From: Chlorobiaceae bacterium
Lineage (GTDB): Bacteria; Bacteroidota; Chlorobiia; Chlorobiales; Chlorobiaceae
NCBI GenBank assembly: GCA_013334965.1
Contig: JAAXWO010000001.1
Location: 213,929 to 277,928 of the forward strand
Length of the DNA: 64,000 nucleotides
Reading direction: 5' to 3'
Below, piece by piece: positions 36,018-46,973 of this stretch. A model generated the notes under the pieces. That model saw only the letters and a list, made by a program, of their open reading frames with translations, was not told the origin of the DNA and did not search any database. The translations under genes were made by a program, and so were the position numbers. Numbering within the stretch: position 1 is the first letter of the stretch; every line of letters starts with the position of its first letter.

Positions 36018-38084
36018 ATGGCATTTCTGAAAAAACGTCATGGCAACCTGCTCTCTGTAGCTGCAGCGATCGGTTGTGTTACCGGGTATGCCCAGGCTGC
36101 GGAATTATCTCCTGAATACCAGGGAGAGGAGGTCATTGTTACCGCTACCCGCACGCCCAATACCGTATCCAGGCTGCCTATGGCTGTCGAGGTGATCACG
36201 CGTGCCCAGATTGAAGAGAGCGGTGCGTTGAATCTTTCCGATGTGCTTGCCGAAGCACATGACGTCAATGCCGAGGCATCGACCAACGGAAGGCTCGGGG
36301 TCGCGATGATGAGGGGGCTGGACAGCCGCATGACCCTCGTGCTTGTCGATGGAATACGGCTCACTTCCGGATTCCAGGGCTATGTCGACCTTCACGAAAT
36401 TCCTTCCGGAATAATCGAAAGGATTGAGATCGTCAGAGGGGCAGGATCGGCACTTTACGGAAGCGACGCCGTTGGCGGCGTGGTCAACGTGATAACGCGC
36501 AAGCCTCGCAGGGAGCCGCAGGCCGGCCTGACGCTCTCTGGCGGTGAAAGCCGCTACGCCCAGGTGGGGACCGTCCAGACTGACGGATGGGTGAGCGGCA
36601 CGACAGGCAAGCTCGGTTACGGCGTTGCCGGTTCATGGTATGACCGTGACCGCTATGATCGGGACACCAGGGACCTGACTACCGATGGCGACGACAGGCG
36701 CACAGCTTCCGGCTCTGTGGCGCTGACCTACGCCCTGACACCCGACGTAAAGCTGACTTCAGGCACGATCTATGCCTGGAACAGGCTCGATGGAATTCGT
36801 GCACAGACGTCAGGTAATTTCGGCAGGGTTGTCGACAGTGACAGGTTGATGGCCTATGCCGGTGCCGAAATCAGGACCGGTACAACCTCGAACCTTTCGC
36901 TGCGTGTTTCGAAGAGCACCTACGACTGGTCTTCGGAGATGGATAATCTTGGTGGATTGCCTTACGTCACCACAGCGGTCACATCGGGAATAAAAACGAC
37001 TACAGCCACCAATACCAAGACACTGACAAAGGTATCCCAGGATGCCACACAGTTTGATGCACAGTGGACGGGAACGATTTCCGGGACCAATCGCCTGACG
37101 GCAGGCGTTGAATACCGCACCGAAGAGAGGGATGATTACAGTAAAACGTTGACAAGGAAGGTCGTGACGAAGAACAATATATCGACCGGGGTGATCACCA
37201 GCGGGCCAACAACGACTTCGACGACCGATCTTTCGAATATTTCGCACGATTCAGGCAACCTCGGCCTTTTCGCGCAGGACGAGTTCCGTGTGTCCGAACA
37301 GCTCTCCTTCATTGCCGGAGTAAGGTTTGATGATCATTCCGACTTCGGTTCCGAAGTCAGTCCCAAAATAGCGTCAGTCCTGAGAATCGACGAACACCTG
37401 AAGCTGAGGGCCTCTTACGGCGAGGGGTTCCGGGCACCTTCGCTCTATGAGCTATACACCGGATCGGTCCAGTCCAAGAAAAGCATAATACTGGCGAATC
37501 CCGATCTCGATGCCGAGACATCCAGAAGTTTCGAACTTGGGGCCGACTTTGTTTCCGGAGCCTTCGAATCAGGTATTACCGGTTTCAGGACAGGGGTGAA
37601 GAACATGATTTTACAGGCCCTTGTCGACGCGACGACAACGCCGGCTACCTACAGGTTCGAGAACGTTTCAGAGGCTATGACCCGGGGCATCGAATTCAGG
37701 GGTTCATTCAAGTTGCAGCATGGATGGATGCTTGCCGACCAGGTTTCATTTCTCGATACCAGAAACGAAACGACGGGCAGCAAGCTGCTTTTCGCACCCG
37801 CTTTCACCAACATGGTCAAGCTCTCCTATGCCAATCCCGGCAAGGGCCTGAAAGGAAACATCAGGGTGATCTCAACAGGCTCCCAATACATATCAGCCAG
37901 CGAGAAGGCTGGAGGATACACCCTGGTCAACTGCTTTGTTTCAAAAACGGTCAGTAAAGGGACCGAACTGTTTGCCGGTGCGGACAACCTGTTCAACCAC
38001 GATACCAGTGCGGCATACGGAAACAACGAAGGTGCCGGCATGACCGGAACCTATTTTTATGGCGGCCTGAATTACCGCCTGTAA
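36018..38084 (+). CDS. TonB-dependent outer-membrane receptor 2
   Basis: A 688-residue receptor with a signal peptide ending TGYAQA (~28). The plug domain has the TonB-box-like region EEVIVTATRTPNTVSRLP (~36-53), MMRGLDSRMTLVLVDGIRLTSG and GAGSALYGSDAVGGVVNVITRK. A beta-barrel ends FYGGLNYRL. It differs clearly from receptor 1 and resembles the BtuB/CirA group. It is separated from the upstream ATPase gene by 64 bp containing a ModE-type box, so it probably starts its own transcript with the next gene. Confidence 0.9.
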   Translation: MAFLKKRHGNLLSVAAAIGCVTGYAQAAELSPEYQGEEVIVTATRTPNTVSRLPMAVEVITRAQIEESGALNLSDVLAEAHDVNAEASTNGRLGVAMMRGLDSRMTLVLVDGIRLTSGFQGYVDLHEIPSGIIERIEIVRGAGSALYGSDAVGGVVNVITRKPRREPQAGLTLSGGESRYAQVGTVQTDGWVSGTTGKLGYGVAGSWYDRDRYDRDTRDLTTDGDDRRTASGSVALTYALTPDVKLTSGTIYAWNRLDGIRAQTSGNFGRVVDSDRLMAYAGAEIRTGTTSNLSLRVSKSTYDWSSEMDNLGGLPYVTTAVTSGIKTTTATNTKTLTKVSQDATQFDAQWTGTISGTNRLTAGVEYRTEERDDYSKTLTRKVVTKNNISTGVITSGPTTTSTTDLSNISHDSGNLGLFAQDEFRVSEQLSFIAGVRFDDHSDFGSEVSPKIASVLRIDEHLKLRASYGEGFRAPSLYELYTGSVQSKKSIILANPDLDAETSRSFELGADFVSGAFESGITGFRTGVKNMILQALVDATTTPATYRFENVSEAMTRGIEFRGSFKLQHGWMLADQVSFLDTRNETTGSKLLFAPAFTNMVKLSYANPGKGLKGNIRVISTGSQYISASEKAGGYTLVNCFVSKTVSKGTELFAGADNLFNHDTSAAYGNNEGAGMTGTYFYGGLNYRL

Positions 38085-38102
38085 CCACAAGATCAGCATA
38101 TC

Positions 38103-38648
38103 ATGAAAATCAGGATTGCCAGGATAGTCATTCTTGTCGCTTCAGCATGGATTCCGCTCCTTTCGATCGCGCATGCCGATGTCGGGAAGCTTTCACCAAC
38201 AGTGACGTTAAAGGTTTCCGGACTGGTCGGGCATCCTCTCGACCTTTCTGTGGAGTCGATCAGGAAGATGAAGGTTGTCGAAAAAGGGACGACGGACATC
38301 GTATGTGATTCCGGAGTGACGAAGCATGCCCTGAAAAGTTTCAGTGGAGTGCTTCTTCGCGACATTCTCGATTCAGCGAAGGTAGTCATGCCCGAACCCC
38401 ACAAGAGGGGCGAATACTATGTGCTTGTCCGTTCGGAAGATGATTACAATGTGCTCTATTCCTACAACGAGCTTTATTACGGAGTTGCAGGCGAGGGTAC
38501 GTGGCTCGTAATCGAGGAGAACGGTCGACCGATCGGTGAGAACGGGCCTTTCGTGGTGTTCTGCGACAACGATCGCTCCAATGGCCCAAGGCAGGTCAAA
38601 CTGGTGAGGAGTATTGAAATATCGAAAATTCCAGTATCCGGGAAATAG
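38103..38648 (+). CDS. Periplasmic protein with sulfite-oxidase-like (PF00174-type) fold
   Basis: A 181-residue exported protein (signal peptide ~1-25, ending SIAHA). The mature part, [25 protein letters not shown]..., [19 protein letters not shown] and [18 protein letters not shown]...[10 protein letters not shown], follows the pattern of the molybdopterin-binding domain of sulfite-oxidase-type proteins. It is short and lacks the usual cofactor-ligand Cys motif. It follows receptor 2 by 18 bp. A periplasmic ligand-binding role next to the receptor is more likely than enzymatic activity. Confidence 0.7.
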   Translation: MKIRIARIVILVASAWIPLLSIAHADVGKLSPTVTLKVSGLVGHPLDLSVESIRKMKVVEKGTTDIVCDSGVTKHALKSFSGVLLRDILDSAKVVMPEPHKRGEYYVLVRSEDDYNVLYSYNELYYGVAGEGTWLVIEENGRPIGENGPFVVFCDNDRSNGPRQVKLVRSIEISKIPVSGK

Positions 38649-38655
38649 AGGAATC

Positions 38656-38757
38656 CGGACACTCCAGCCCAACCCATCATCTGTGCAACGCAGGCCCTGT
38701 CGTGGTCAGCCACTCCTCCCCTTGCGGTCAGGACCAGGGCGGGGGTGTCCGTTTTTT
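38656..38757 (+). terminator. Large structured terminator or small RNA
   Basis: CGGACAC (38656-38662) pairs with GTGTCCG (38745-38751), followed by TTTTTT. Inside, GCCCTG (38694-38699) pairs with CAGGGC (38735-38740), and GTGG with CCAC form a third stem. The U-tract orients it to the plus strand, ending the receptor 2 transcript. The ~95-nt branched structure is larger than a simple terminator needs to be. Confidence 0.55.
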
Positions 38758-38758
38758 C

Positions 38759-39814
38759 TCAGCCCAGCCGTCTGAACGAGGAAGCCTTGACTGCGGCGAA
38801 AACGGTTGCTCCAGTGGATATTTCGAGCTCTTCCGCCGCGGTGCGGACGATTTCGGCGACCAGCTTCTGGTTGCCCGATTCGAGCACCACCCCTTTCCTT
38901 CCTCCCGAGTCAAATATCTCTGCAACACGGCATTCGATCAGGTTTCGGGCGCTGATAGCCTCCGGGTTTTTCTTGAACAGGATGATGTCGCGTGACGAGA
39001 GTTCGAACAGCGATTCACCTTCCTGGCGGCCGTATGAAACGATAAGGTTCCCGTTCCCCCACGGGTAGTGGAACAGCCCCTCCTGCATGACGGGATCTTT
39101 AAGGCGAAGAAGGTTCATGTAACCGTTCGGACTGACTGACATATTGGCGCGGGCCAGTTCGTCCGGTGTCGAAACGCCTGAGATGCGTCCCTCCTTCACT
39201 ACGAGCACCCTGTCGGTCATCAGCTGCATCTCGGTGATCGAATGCGAAATGAAGAGGTAGGGTATACGGAACTCCTCGCTGACGCTTCTCAGGTATGGAA
39301 TGATCTGGTAGCGCAACGAGTCGTCGAGCGCCGAAAGCGGTTCGTCCATGATGAGTAGCCGGGGGTTGGCAAGCACGGCCCTGCCGAGGGCGACGCGCTG
39401 TTTTTCCCCGCCGGACAGGTTGCCCGCGCCTCGCTGGAGCAGATGCTCAAGGTTAAGGATTTTTGTAAGGGCCTCCGGAGTGATTTTCCGGTTTTCCGGC
39501 TTGCATCGTTTGTAGCCGTAAAGAAGGTTCGCCCTGACTCCAAGGTGCGAAAAGAGCATCGATTGCTGGAATACGAGGGCAATTCGGCGCTGTTCGGGAG
39601 AGAGATTTATGCTTTTCCTGCCGCTGTAAAGGCAGGTGTCGTCGAGATACAGCTCTCCCGAATCAGGATGCATGAGGCCGGCAATGAGGTGTACGAGGCT
39701 CGATTTGCCGCTTCCCGATGTGCCGAATATGCCGATACGCTCGCCGGAGATCCCGCTTTTCATCTTGAGTGAAAACTCTCCCAGCTGTTTTTCGATGTCG
39801 ATATGCAGAATCAC
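38759..39814 (-). CDS. modC: Molybdate ABC transporter ATP-binding protein ModC
   Basis: A 351-residue ATPase with Walker A GTSGSGKSS (~30-38), signature LSGGEKQRVALGRAVL (~133-148), Walker B LLIMDEPLSALDD, and a C-terminal TOBE domain (ISARNLIECRVAEIFDSGGRKGVVLE... to the end) that binds molybdate in ModC proteins. The start overlaps the modB stop by 4 bp. It ends the modDABC operon on the minus strand. Confidence 0.95.
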   Translation of the reverse strand: MILHIDIEKQLGEFSLKMKSGISGERIGIFGTSGSGKSSLVHLIAGLMHPDSGELYLDDTCLYSGRKSINLSPEQRRIALVFQQSMLFSHLGVRANLLYGYKRCKPENRKITPEALTKILNLEHLLQRGAGNLSGGEKQRVALGRAVLANPRLLIMDEPLSALDDSLRYQIIPYLRSVSEEFRIPYLFISHSITEMQLMTDRVLVVKEGRISGVSTPDELARANMSVSPNGYMNLLRLKDPVMQEGLFHYPWGNGNLIVSYGRQEGESLFELSSRDIILFKKNPEAISARNLIECRVAEIFDSGGRKGVVLESGNQKLVAEIVRTAAEELEISTGATVFAAVKASSFRRLG

Positions 39815-40497
39815 GAAGCCCTCCCGTTTTCCAGCTTTTTACCGACCACTTCGTGCAGAAAAAGGATAGCGACCGACAGGATTACAGATACGAGGCAAAG
39901 GGAAAGGGCCATGGATGTTCCGGTCGGAGAGCTTGCATAATCGTAGATCGCAAGTGGAATGGTCTGTGTAAGGCCGGGAATGTTTCCGGCCACGATGATG
40001 GTCGCACCGAACTCTCCGAGGCTTCTTGCGAACATCAGGGATGAGCCTGCGATCATGCCCCTGAATGAGAGCGGCAGGACGATTGTCGCCATGGTGTCGA
40101 GCCAGGGAGCCCCCAGGCTGCGGGACGCATGGAGAAGCTGCCGGTCGATCGATTCCATGCCTAACCTGATTGATCGCACAAGCAGGGGAAACCCAACGGT
40201 CGCCGATGCTATGACGGCAGCCTTCCAGGTGAAGATGATTTCAATGCCGACGGACTTGAGCGCCGTGCCTGCCCAGCCGTTCCTGCCGAGCAGGAGCAGC
40301 AGGAAATAGCCGATGACCACTGGAGGCAGGGTCAGGGGAAGGTTGACCAGCACTTCGAGCAGCACTTTTCCCCTGAACTTTCCAAAGACGATCAGCCCGG
40401 CCACGGCGAAGCCGAGCGGCAGCGAGATTGCCGTAGCGGTAAGGGCAATCTTGATCGATAGCGCTATGGCGGCGATATCGGAAGGCGTCAGGTTCAT
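39811..40497 (-). CDS. modB: Molybdate ABC transporter permease ModB
   Basis: A 228-residue permease with about five membrane helices and the cytoplasmic coupling motif RSLGEFGATIIVAGNIPGLTQTIPLAIY (~163-190), which is characteristic of ModB. Other marks are LPLTLPPVVIGYFLLLLLGRNG (~53-74) and ASRSLGAPW. The length is typical. It sits between modA (28 bp upstream) and modC (overlapping). Confidence 0.95.
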   Translation of the reverse strand: MNLTPSDIAAIALSIKIALTATAISLPLGFAVAGLIVFGKFRGKVLLEVLVNLPLTLPPVVIGYFLLLLLGRNGWAGTALKSVGIEIIFTWKAAVIASATVGFPLLVRSIRLGMESIDRQLLHASRSLGAPWLDTMATIVLPLSFRGMIAGSSLMFARSLGEFGATIIVAGNIPGLTQTIPLAIYDYASSPTGTSMALSLCLVSVILSVAILFLHEVVGKKLENGRAS

Positions 40498-40525
40498 GTG
40501 CTGTTACGGAGTGTTTGCTGAAGGG

Positions 40526-41275
40526 CTATTTCAGGATGAACCCATTCTTTTTCAGGATCGATTTGGCTTCGCCACCCTGCAGCCAGTCAATAAAGGCTTT
40601 TGCTTCGCTGTTTTTGGCGCCGGTTGCGGTCAGCGCCATAGGGTAGGTTACCCTCGAATAGAGTTCGTCCGGTACAGTGAAGAGGATTTTGGCCTTTTTC
40701 GCCTGGAGTGCATCGGTCCGATAGACGAAAGCACCGTCGACTTCGCCCAGTTCGGCATACATGAGGCACTCCCTGACATCCTTGCCCATGATCAGTTTGC
40801 CGGTGAGTTTCTGTTCGACTCCGGATTTCCTGATGGCCTGCATCGCGTAGTCGCCTGCGGGAACGCTTTTCGGACTGCCGATGGCGATCTTGTCGAGTGC
40901 TGCAAGATCGTTCATGCCGGTGACTTTTTTGCCTGTCGAACCTGCAAAAACCAGAAGGTTGTAGGCAAAGCTTTTCTCGCTGGCTGCATCTACCAGTTTT
41001 TTGTTTTTCAGGTAATCCATCCATTCATTGCTCGCAGAGATGAAAAGGTCAGCCGGAGCGCCGTTCTCAATCTGGCCGGCAAGGGCGCCGGAAGCCCCGA
41101 AATTCTTGACGAACGTGGTGCCGGGATGGGTTGCCGTATACCTGTCGGTCATCTCGTTGACGCTCTCTTTCAGGCTGGCCGCCGCTGAAAGGTTGAGCTG
41201 GCCGGCCATCGCCGGGATGGCCGTCGTCATGAAAGTGCACAGCAGCACTACGATACGTCTGAAGGTCTGTTTCAT
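40526..41275 (-). CDS. modA: Molybdate-binding periplasmic protein ModA
   Basis: A 249-residue binding protein with a signal peptide of about 24 residues (ending IPAMA). The mature part begins LNLSAAASLKESVNEM, the ModA opening that contributes the ligand-binding Ser residues. Further marks are FVKNFGASGALAGQIENGAPADLFISAS (~57-84) and AIGSPKSVPAGDYAMQ (~130-145). It binds molybdate or tungstate in the periplasm. Its start overlaps the modD stop by 4 bp. Confidence 0.95.
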   Translation of the reverse strand: MKQTFRRIVVLLCTFMTTAIPAMAGQLNLSAAASLKESVNEMTDRYTATHPGTTFVKNFGASGALAGQIENGAPADLFISASNEWMDYLKNKKLVDAASEKSFAYNLLVFAGSTGKKVTGMNDLAALDKIAIGSPKSVPAGDYAMQAIRKSGVEQKLTGKLIMGKDVRECLMYAELGEVDGAFVYRTDALQAKKAKILFTVPDELYSRVTYPMALTATGAKNSEAKAFIDWLQGGEAKSILKKNGFILK

Positions 41276-42138
41276 GGCTTGTATGGTTGATGTTTGTTGT
41301 TGATGACAGCTGAAATATCTGAAGGTTTGCCGAAATAGACCGACGACAGGACGATGATGTCTATACCTGTGGCGGCATAGGCGGCCGCGTTGTCGGCATT
41401 GATGCCTCCGGCGGCTGAGACGGCGACGCCAGGACAGGTCGCCCGGATATCCAGGACCAGTTTCGACAGTGCCGCGATGGAGAGCTTGTCCACCTGGACC
41501 ACGTCTGCTCCCGCCCTGGCGATAATGAGGGCTTCATCTGGCGACTCGGCCTCTACGATGATCCTGTGTTCAGGAGCTTTTTTCTTAAGGGCAGCAAGAG
41601 TGTCGAGGAATGGTTCAAGTCCGCCCGTAAATACGGTGTGTTGAGGGAATACGAGGATCGATCCAGAAAGGCCGAGCCGGTGGGGAAGCGCACCTCCCGC
41701 CATGATAGCCTTGATCGCCACTTTTTTGGTCCCCGGAAACGACTTCCTCGTCGTCACCACGCTGACGCCCGGATTGGCGGCTTTGGCGCGCTCTACGATG
41801 TTCATTGTCCGTGTGGCGATTCCGGAGGCATACTCCAGCAGGTTGACTGCCGCTTTCCATCCTGCATGCAATCCGCCAGCCAGGCCTTCCGCCTTCAGAA
41901 TGAGGGTGCCCGGTTCGGCAACCGTGCCTGACGGCAGTGAGAATGTGGTTTCAGCTCCGCATTTTTCCAGCAATCGTCCGGCCTCTTCAGTGCAGCATAT
42001 CGCCGTTCGTTCACGCGTCGTGAAGCGTATTTCCCCAGCCATTCCATCAATGCCGAGCAATGTCGTCGTCAGGTCGCCGTAAGGAACGTCCTCTTCGAGG
42101 AAGCTCTCTATTGCTGAGTCTTGAATACGGTAATGCAT
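41272..42138 (-). CDS. modD: ModD protein (NadC-like phosphoribosyltransferase fold)
   Basis: A 288-residue member of the quinolinate phosphoribosyltransferase family in its ModD branch. It opens with SAIESFLEEDVPYGDLTTTLLGI, then has GGLHAGWKAAVNLLEYASGIATRTMNIV (~88-115), TRKSFPGTKKVAIKAIMAGGALPHRLGLS and VVQVDKLS. In other bacteria modD lies in molybdate transport operons and its reaction is not established. It is the first gene of modDABC and lies directly behind ModE-type operator 4. Confidence 0.92.
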   Translation of the reverse strand: MHYRIQDSAIESFLEEDVPYGDLTTTLLGIDGMAGEIRFTTRERTAICCTEEAGRLLEKCGAETTFSLPSGTVAEPGTLILKAEGLAGGLHAGWKAAVNLLEYASGIATRTMNIVERAKAANPGVSVVTTRKSFPGTKKVAIKAIMAGGALPHRLGLSGSILVFPQHTVFTGGLEPFLDTLAALKKKAPEHRIIVEAESPDEALIIARAGADVVQVDKLSIAALSKLVLDIRATCPGVAVSAAGGINADNAAAYAATGIDIIVLSSVYFGKPSDISAVINNKHQPYKP

Positions 42139-42155
42139 TGTTGTCGATGTCAGTT

Positions 42156-42179
42156 CGTTATGTCATCAAGGTTATATCG
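42156..42179. promoter_or_regulatory. ModE-type operator 4 (modDABC)
   Basis: Half-sites CGTTATGT and TTATATCG with exactly 8 bp between. Read on the minus strand, the direction of modD, the second half is ACATAACG, identical to the E. coli modA half-site as I recall it. It lies 17 bp upstream of the modD ATG, where binding would block transcription or translation. Confidence 0.75.
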
Positions 42180-42395
42180 TCGGATACCCTTCTGACGCCA
42201 TCAAATCCGTTCATTCCGCAATTACAGCCGGCCATGAGGAGGAATTCGTTACGCGCGCAGGTGTATTTTAATAATCACCTTAAATAATAAGGAAAAAATA
42301 ACAAATAACCTAAATAATGCGGTTGTTTCGATTATCTGTCATCAATAATAGCTACGTATATGTTGTTTGTCCCTGTTAGCTTCTTCGTCCTTATT

Positions 42396-42419
42396 CGATA
42401 TGCAATATAGGATATAACG
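42396..42419. promoter_or_regulatory. ModE-type operator 5 (orphan)
   Basis: Half-sites CGATATGC and ATATAACG with exactly 8 bp between. The right half is identical to operators 1 and 3. No complete gene starts just behind it: a 20-codon frame begins at 42427 and lolD only at 42621. It may be a second operator or belong to a lost gene. Confidence 0.45.
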
Positions 42420-42620
42420 AAATAAATGAAACATGCATTCGAGGTCATGGCGGATACCCATAATATTAATGGGCGAGACAATAAATAGCTGGGCCATACT
42501 GATCCATCTCCCTCATTAGTGGCTTTTTTCTTATACTTTACTACACAGCGTCGACAGGCTGTTGGCCGTTTCATGGCAAGCTGTCCGGCAGTTGTAAATG
42601 ATGAACGAAAAGGGTAACTG

Positions 42621-43334
42621 ATGGCTGAATCGATTGTGCGTCTTGAGGGTATCCGCAAGGAACTTGAACTGTCGAGGGATGTCCGGCAGACGATCATTCC
42701 CAATCTTTCGCTTGACATCTTCAAGGGGGAGTTCGTTGCGATCACCGGTCCTTCCGGTTCCGGAAAATCGACCCTTCTGTACATAATGGGAGGCCTTGAC
42801 AAGCCTACTTTCGGCAAGGTATGGCTCGATGGGCAGGAGATAACCGGTATCGACGAAGCCGAAATGACCGTCATCAGGAACGAGAAGATCGGGTTCATTT
42901 ACCAGTTCCATTTTCTTCTCCCCGAATTCAACGCAATCGAGAACGTCAGCCTCCCGATGCAGATCCGACGGAAGTTCCCGAAAAAAGAGATCCGCGAGCG
43001 GGCCATGCAGTTGCTTGATATCGTCGGACTCGAGAATAAATACACCAACAGGCCGAACCAGCTTTCCGGAGGCCAGCAGCAGCGTGTCGCCATTGCCAGG
43101 GCGCTTGCCAACGAGCCAAAGGTCCTGCTCGGCGACGAGCCGACGGGAAACCTGGATTCGAGGTCAGCCGACAACGTCTACCAGCTGTTCGACAGGCTGA
43201 ACAGGGAGCTGAACCAGACGGTGATCGTCGTTACCCATGACGAAGATTTCGCTAACCGCGCCGGTCGCCGTATCCATCTGGTCGACGGCATGATTGCGAG
43301 CGACTCCCGCGCCATGCAGCCTGTACCGGCATGA
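42621..43334 (+). CDS. lolD: LolD/MacB-family ABC ATPase
   Basis: A 237-residue ATPase with Walker [10 protein letters not shown] (~45-53), the LolD-type segment [28 protein letters not shown] (~90-117), signature [15 protein letters not shown] (~148-162) and Walker [13 protein letters not shown]. LolD powers release of lipoproteins from the inner membrane by LolCE. No permease gene is adjacent, so a LolCE partner must be elsewhere, or the ATPase serves another FtsX-type permease. The product, AEVEMT-type switch and length all fit LolD. Confidence 0.85.
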   Translation: MAESIVRLEGIRKELELSRDVRQTIIPNLSLDIFKGEFVAITGPSGSGKSTLLYIMGGLDKPTFGKVWLDGQEITGIDEAEMTVIRNEKIGFIYQFHFLLPEFNAIENVSLPMQIRRKFPKKEIRERAMQLLDIVGLENKYTNRPNQLSGGQQQRVAIARALANEPKVLLGDEPTGNLDSRSADNVYQLFDRLNRELNQTVIVVTHDEDFANRAGRRIHLVDGMIASDSRAMQPVPA

Positions 43335-43380
43335 AGCCCAGAGGGGCGGATCAACAAACGTTCACCATCTCATAACAGCC

Positions 43381-44919
43381 ATGCTCGAGCAGATCAGGAA
43401 TACGCATCCTCTCGTCTACAGTCGTTTCAGCGCACTGGAGGACGGAGAGCGCCATCTTCAGGCCATCCTTTCGATCGACCGTTACTGGGATGCGCTGATG
43501 CACCCGGTACCCGATGTGATCAGGGACGGCTCACGGATGCCTGCCGGGACAAGGCTCTCAGGCAGCTTTGATATCGTTTATGCCGGAGGCACGCTCGGCA
43601 TGCTGCATGCGGCGGTTATGGCGAAACAATACGGCAGGAAGGTGCTGGTGATCGACAGGGGTGAACCTGCAGAGACCACACGGGACTGGAACATTTCGCG
43701 CAAAGAGCTGCTCAGGCTCGCGGATACGGGAGTATTTACGGTAGCCGAGCTCGAATCGACCATCGTCAGGAGCTACAGGACCGGATGGGTGGAGTTCCAT
43801 ATGCCTGGTAATCGGCAGAAGCGACTGTATATTGACGACGTGCTTGACTGCGCAGTCGACGCCGACAGGCTGCTGGGCATAGCCAGGGCGAAGGTGCTCG
43901 AAGTCGAGGGATCGATGGTGATGGGCCGTACCTCGTTCGACTGCTGCTACCGGTTTGCCGATCATGTGGTCGTCCAGGCAAAGGATCGGGAGGGCAACCC
44001 GCTCTGTTTCAGGGCCGGGATTCTGGCCGATGCCATGGGTATCGTCTCGAAGGTCGCGATGCAGCTCAACGGCGGGAGGCCCCAGACCCATGTCTGTCCG
44101 ACGGTGGGTACGATTGCGAGCGGATTTGAGGATGTCGATTTCGATGTCGGCGAGATTCTCGCGAGCACGGAACCGGCTGAAACCATGCGCGGGAGGGGGC
44201 GTCAGCTTATCTGGGAGGGCTTCCCTGCGAAGGGAAACGAGTACATCACCTATCTGTTCTTCTACGACAAGGTCGACTCGCCGAACGACAAGTCGCTGCT
44301 CAGCCTTTTCGAAACCTATTTCCGGAAACTTCCCGACTACAAGCAGCCCGGAACGGAGTTCAACATTCTCAGGCCGGTCTACGGGATCATCCCGGCCTGG
44401 TTTCATGACGGGACAGGGTGCACGCGCGTGGTTTCGGACGATCGGATCATCCTGCTCGGCGACGCAGCCTCGCTGGCCTCGCCGCTCACCTTCTGCGGCT
44501 TCGGATCGATGGTTCGCAATCTCCCCCGTCTTACCGCAGGGCTTGAGCGTGCGATGAGCGAAGGCCGCCTGGGCAGGAAAGCGCTTGGCGAAATCAGCGC
44601 CTACGAGCCGAACGTAGCCTCGATGGCCAACCTGATGAAGTACATGTGCTACGATCCCGACACTGACGAGCCCAACTTCGTCAACGAGCTCATGAACGAA
44701 GTGATGATCGTGCTCGACGAACTGCCGACCCGTTACCGGCAGGCCATGTTCCGCGACGAGATGAAGATCGAGGAGCTGGTGACCGTCATGCTCAAGGTTG
44801 CCTGGCGCTACCCGAGAATCCTCAAGGCTACATGGGACAAACTCGGCGTTACGGGATCAGCCGGATTCCTGAAAAACCTTGCAGGGTGGGCAATGACACC
44901 CTCAAAACAAGACTCCTGA
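43381..44919 (+). CDS. cruA: CruA/CruB-type lycopene cyclase (FAD-dependent)
   Basis: A 512-residue flavoprotein of the CruA/CruB/CruP family, which forms beta-ionone rings on lycopene in green sulfur bacteria and cyanobacteria. It has FDIVYAGGTLGMLHAAVMAKQYGRKVLVIDRG (~61-92) as FAD-binding Rossmann motif, TTRDWNISRKELL (~97-109), and GDAASLASPLTFCGFGSMVRNLPRLTAGLERAM (~361-393). The ATG at 43381 is chosen over 43294, which overlaps lolD. CruA gives gamma-carotene, precursor of chlorobactene; CruB acts on gamma-carotene in brown species. The two cannot be told apart safely here. Confidence 0.82.
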   Translation: MLEQIRNTHPLVYSRFSALEDGERHLQAILSIDRYWDALMHPVPDVIRDGSRMPAGTRLSGSFDIVYAGGTLGMLHAAVMAKQYGRKVLVIDRGEPAETTRDWNISRKELLRLADTGVFTVAELESTIVRSYRTGWVEFHMPGNRQKRLYIDDVLDCAVDADRLLGIARAKVLEVEGSMVMGRTSFDCCYRFADHVVVQAKDREGNPLCFRAGILADAMGIVSKVAMQLNGGRPQTHVCPTVGTIASGFEDVDFDVGEILASTEPAETMRGRGRQLIWEGFPAKGNEYITYLFFYDKVDSPNDKSLLSLFETYFRKLPDYKQPGTEFNILRPVYGIIPAWFHDGTGCTRVVSDDRIILLGDAASLASPLTFCGFGSMVRNLPRLTAGLERAMSEGRLGRKALGEISAYEPNVASMANLMKYMCYDPDTDEPNFVNELMNEVMIVLDELPTRYRQAMFRDEMKIEELVTVMLKVAWRYPRILKATWDKLGVTGSAGFLKNLAGWAMTPSKQDS

Positions 44920-46944
<2,025 letters not shown>

Positions 46945-46973
46945 CGATGCTTCAACAACAAAAAGTCAAATCC

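Larger units (their letters stand above)
42139..42620. other. AT-rich right border of the transport island
   Basis: 482 bp without a convincing gene between the divergent modD and lolD. The part from about 42260 to 42530 is very AT-rich. It holds ModE-type operators 4 and 5 and a 20-codon open frame at 42427-42489 (opening MKHAFEVMAD) without a good ribosome site, possibly a gene relic. An imperfect hairpin around 42554-42586 (GACAGGCT with AGCTGTC) precedes lolD. Confidence 0.6.

Noticed and set aside
38656-38757. Cobalamin riboswitch relic
   Set aside because: GCCACT and GGTCAGGACC recall parts of the B12 riboswitch, but the upstream conserved core is missing and the element is at a transcript end, not before a gene.
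42332-42911. Long minus-strand frames over the lolD start and the AT-rich gap
   Set aside because: They run antisense through the well-supported lolD gene, have no ribosome site and show no family resemblance.
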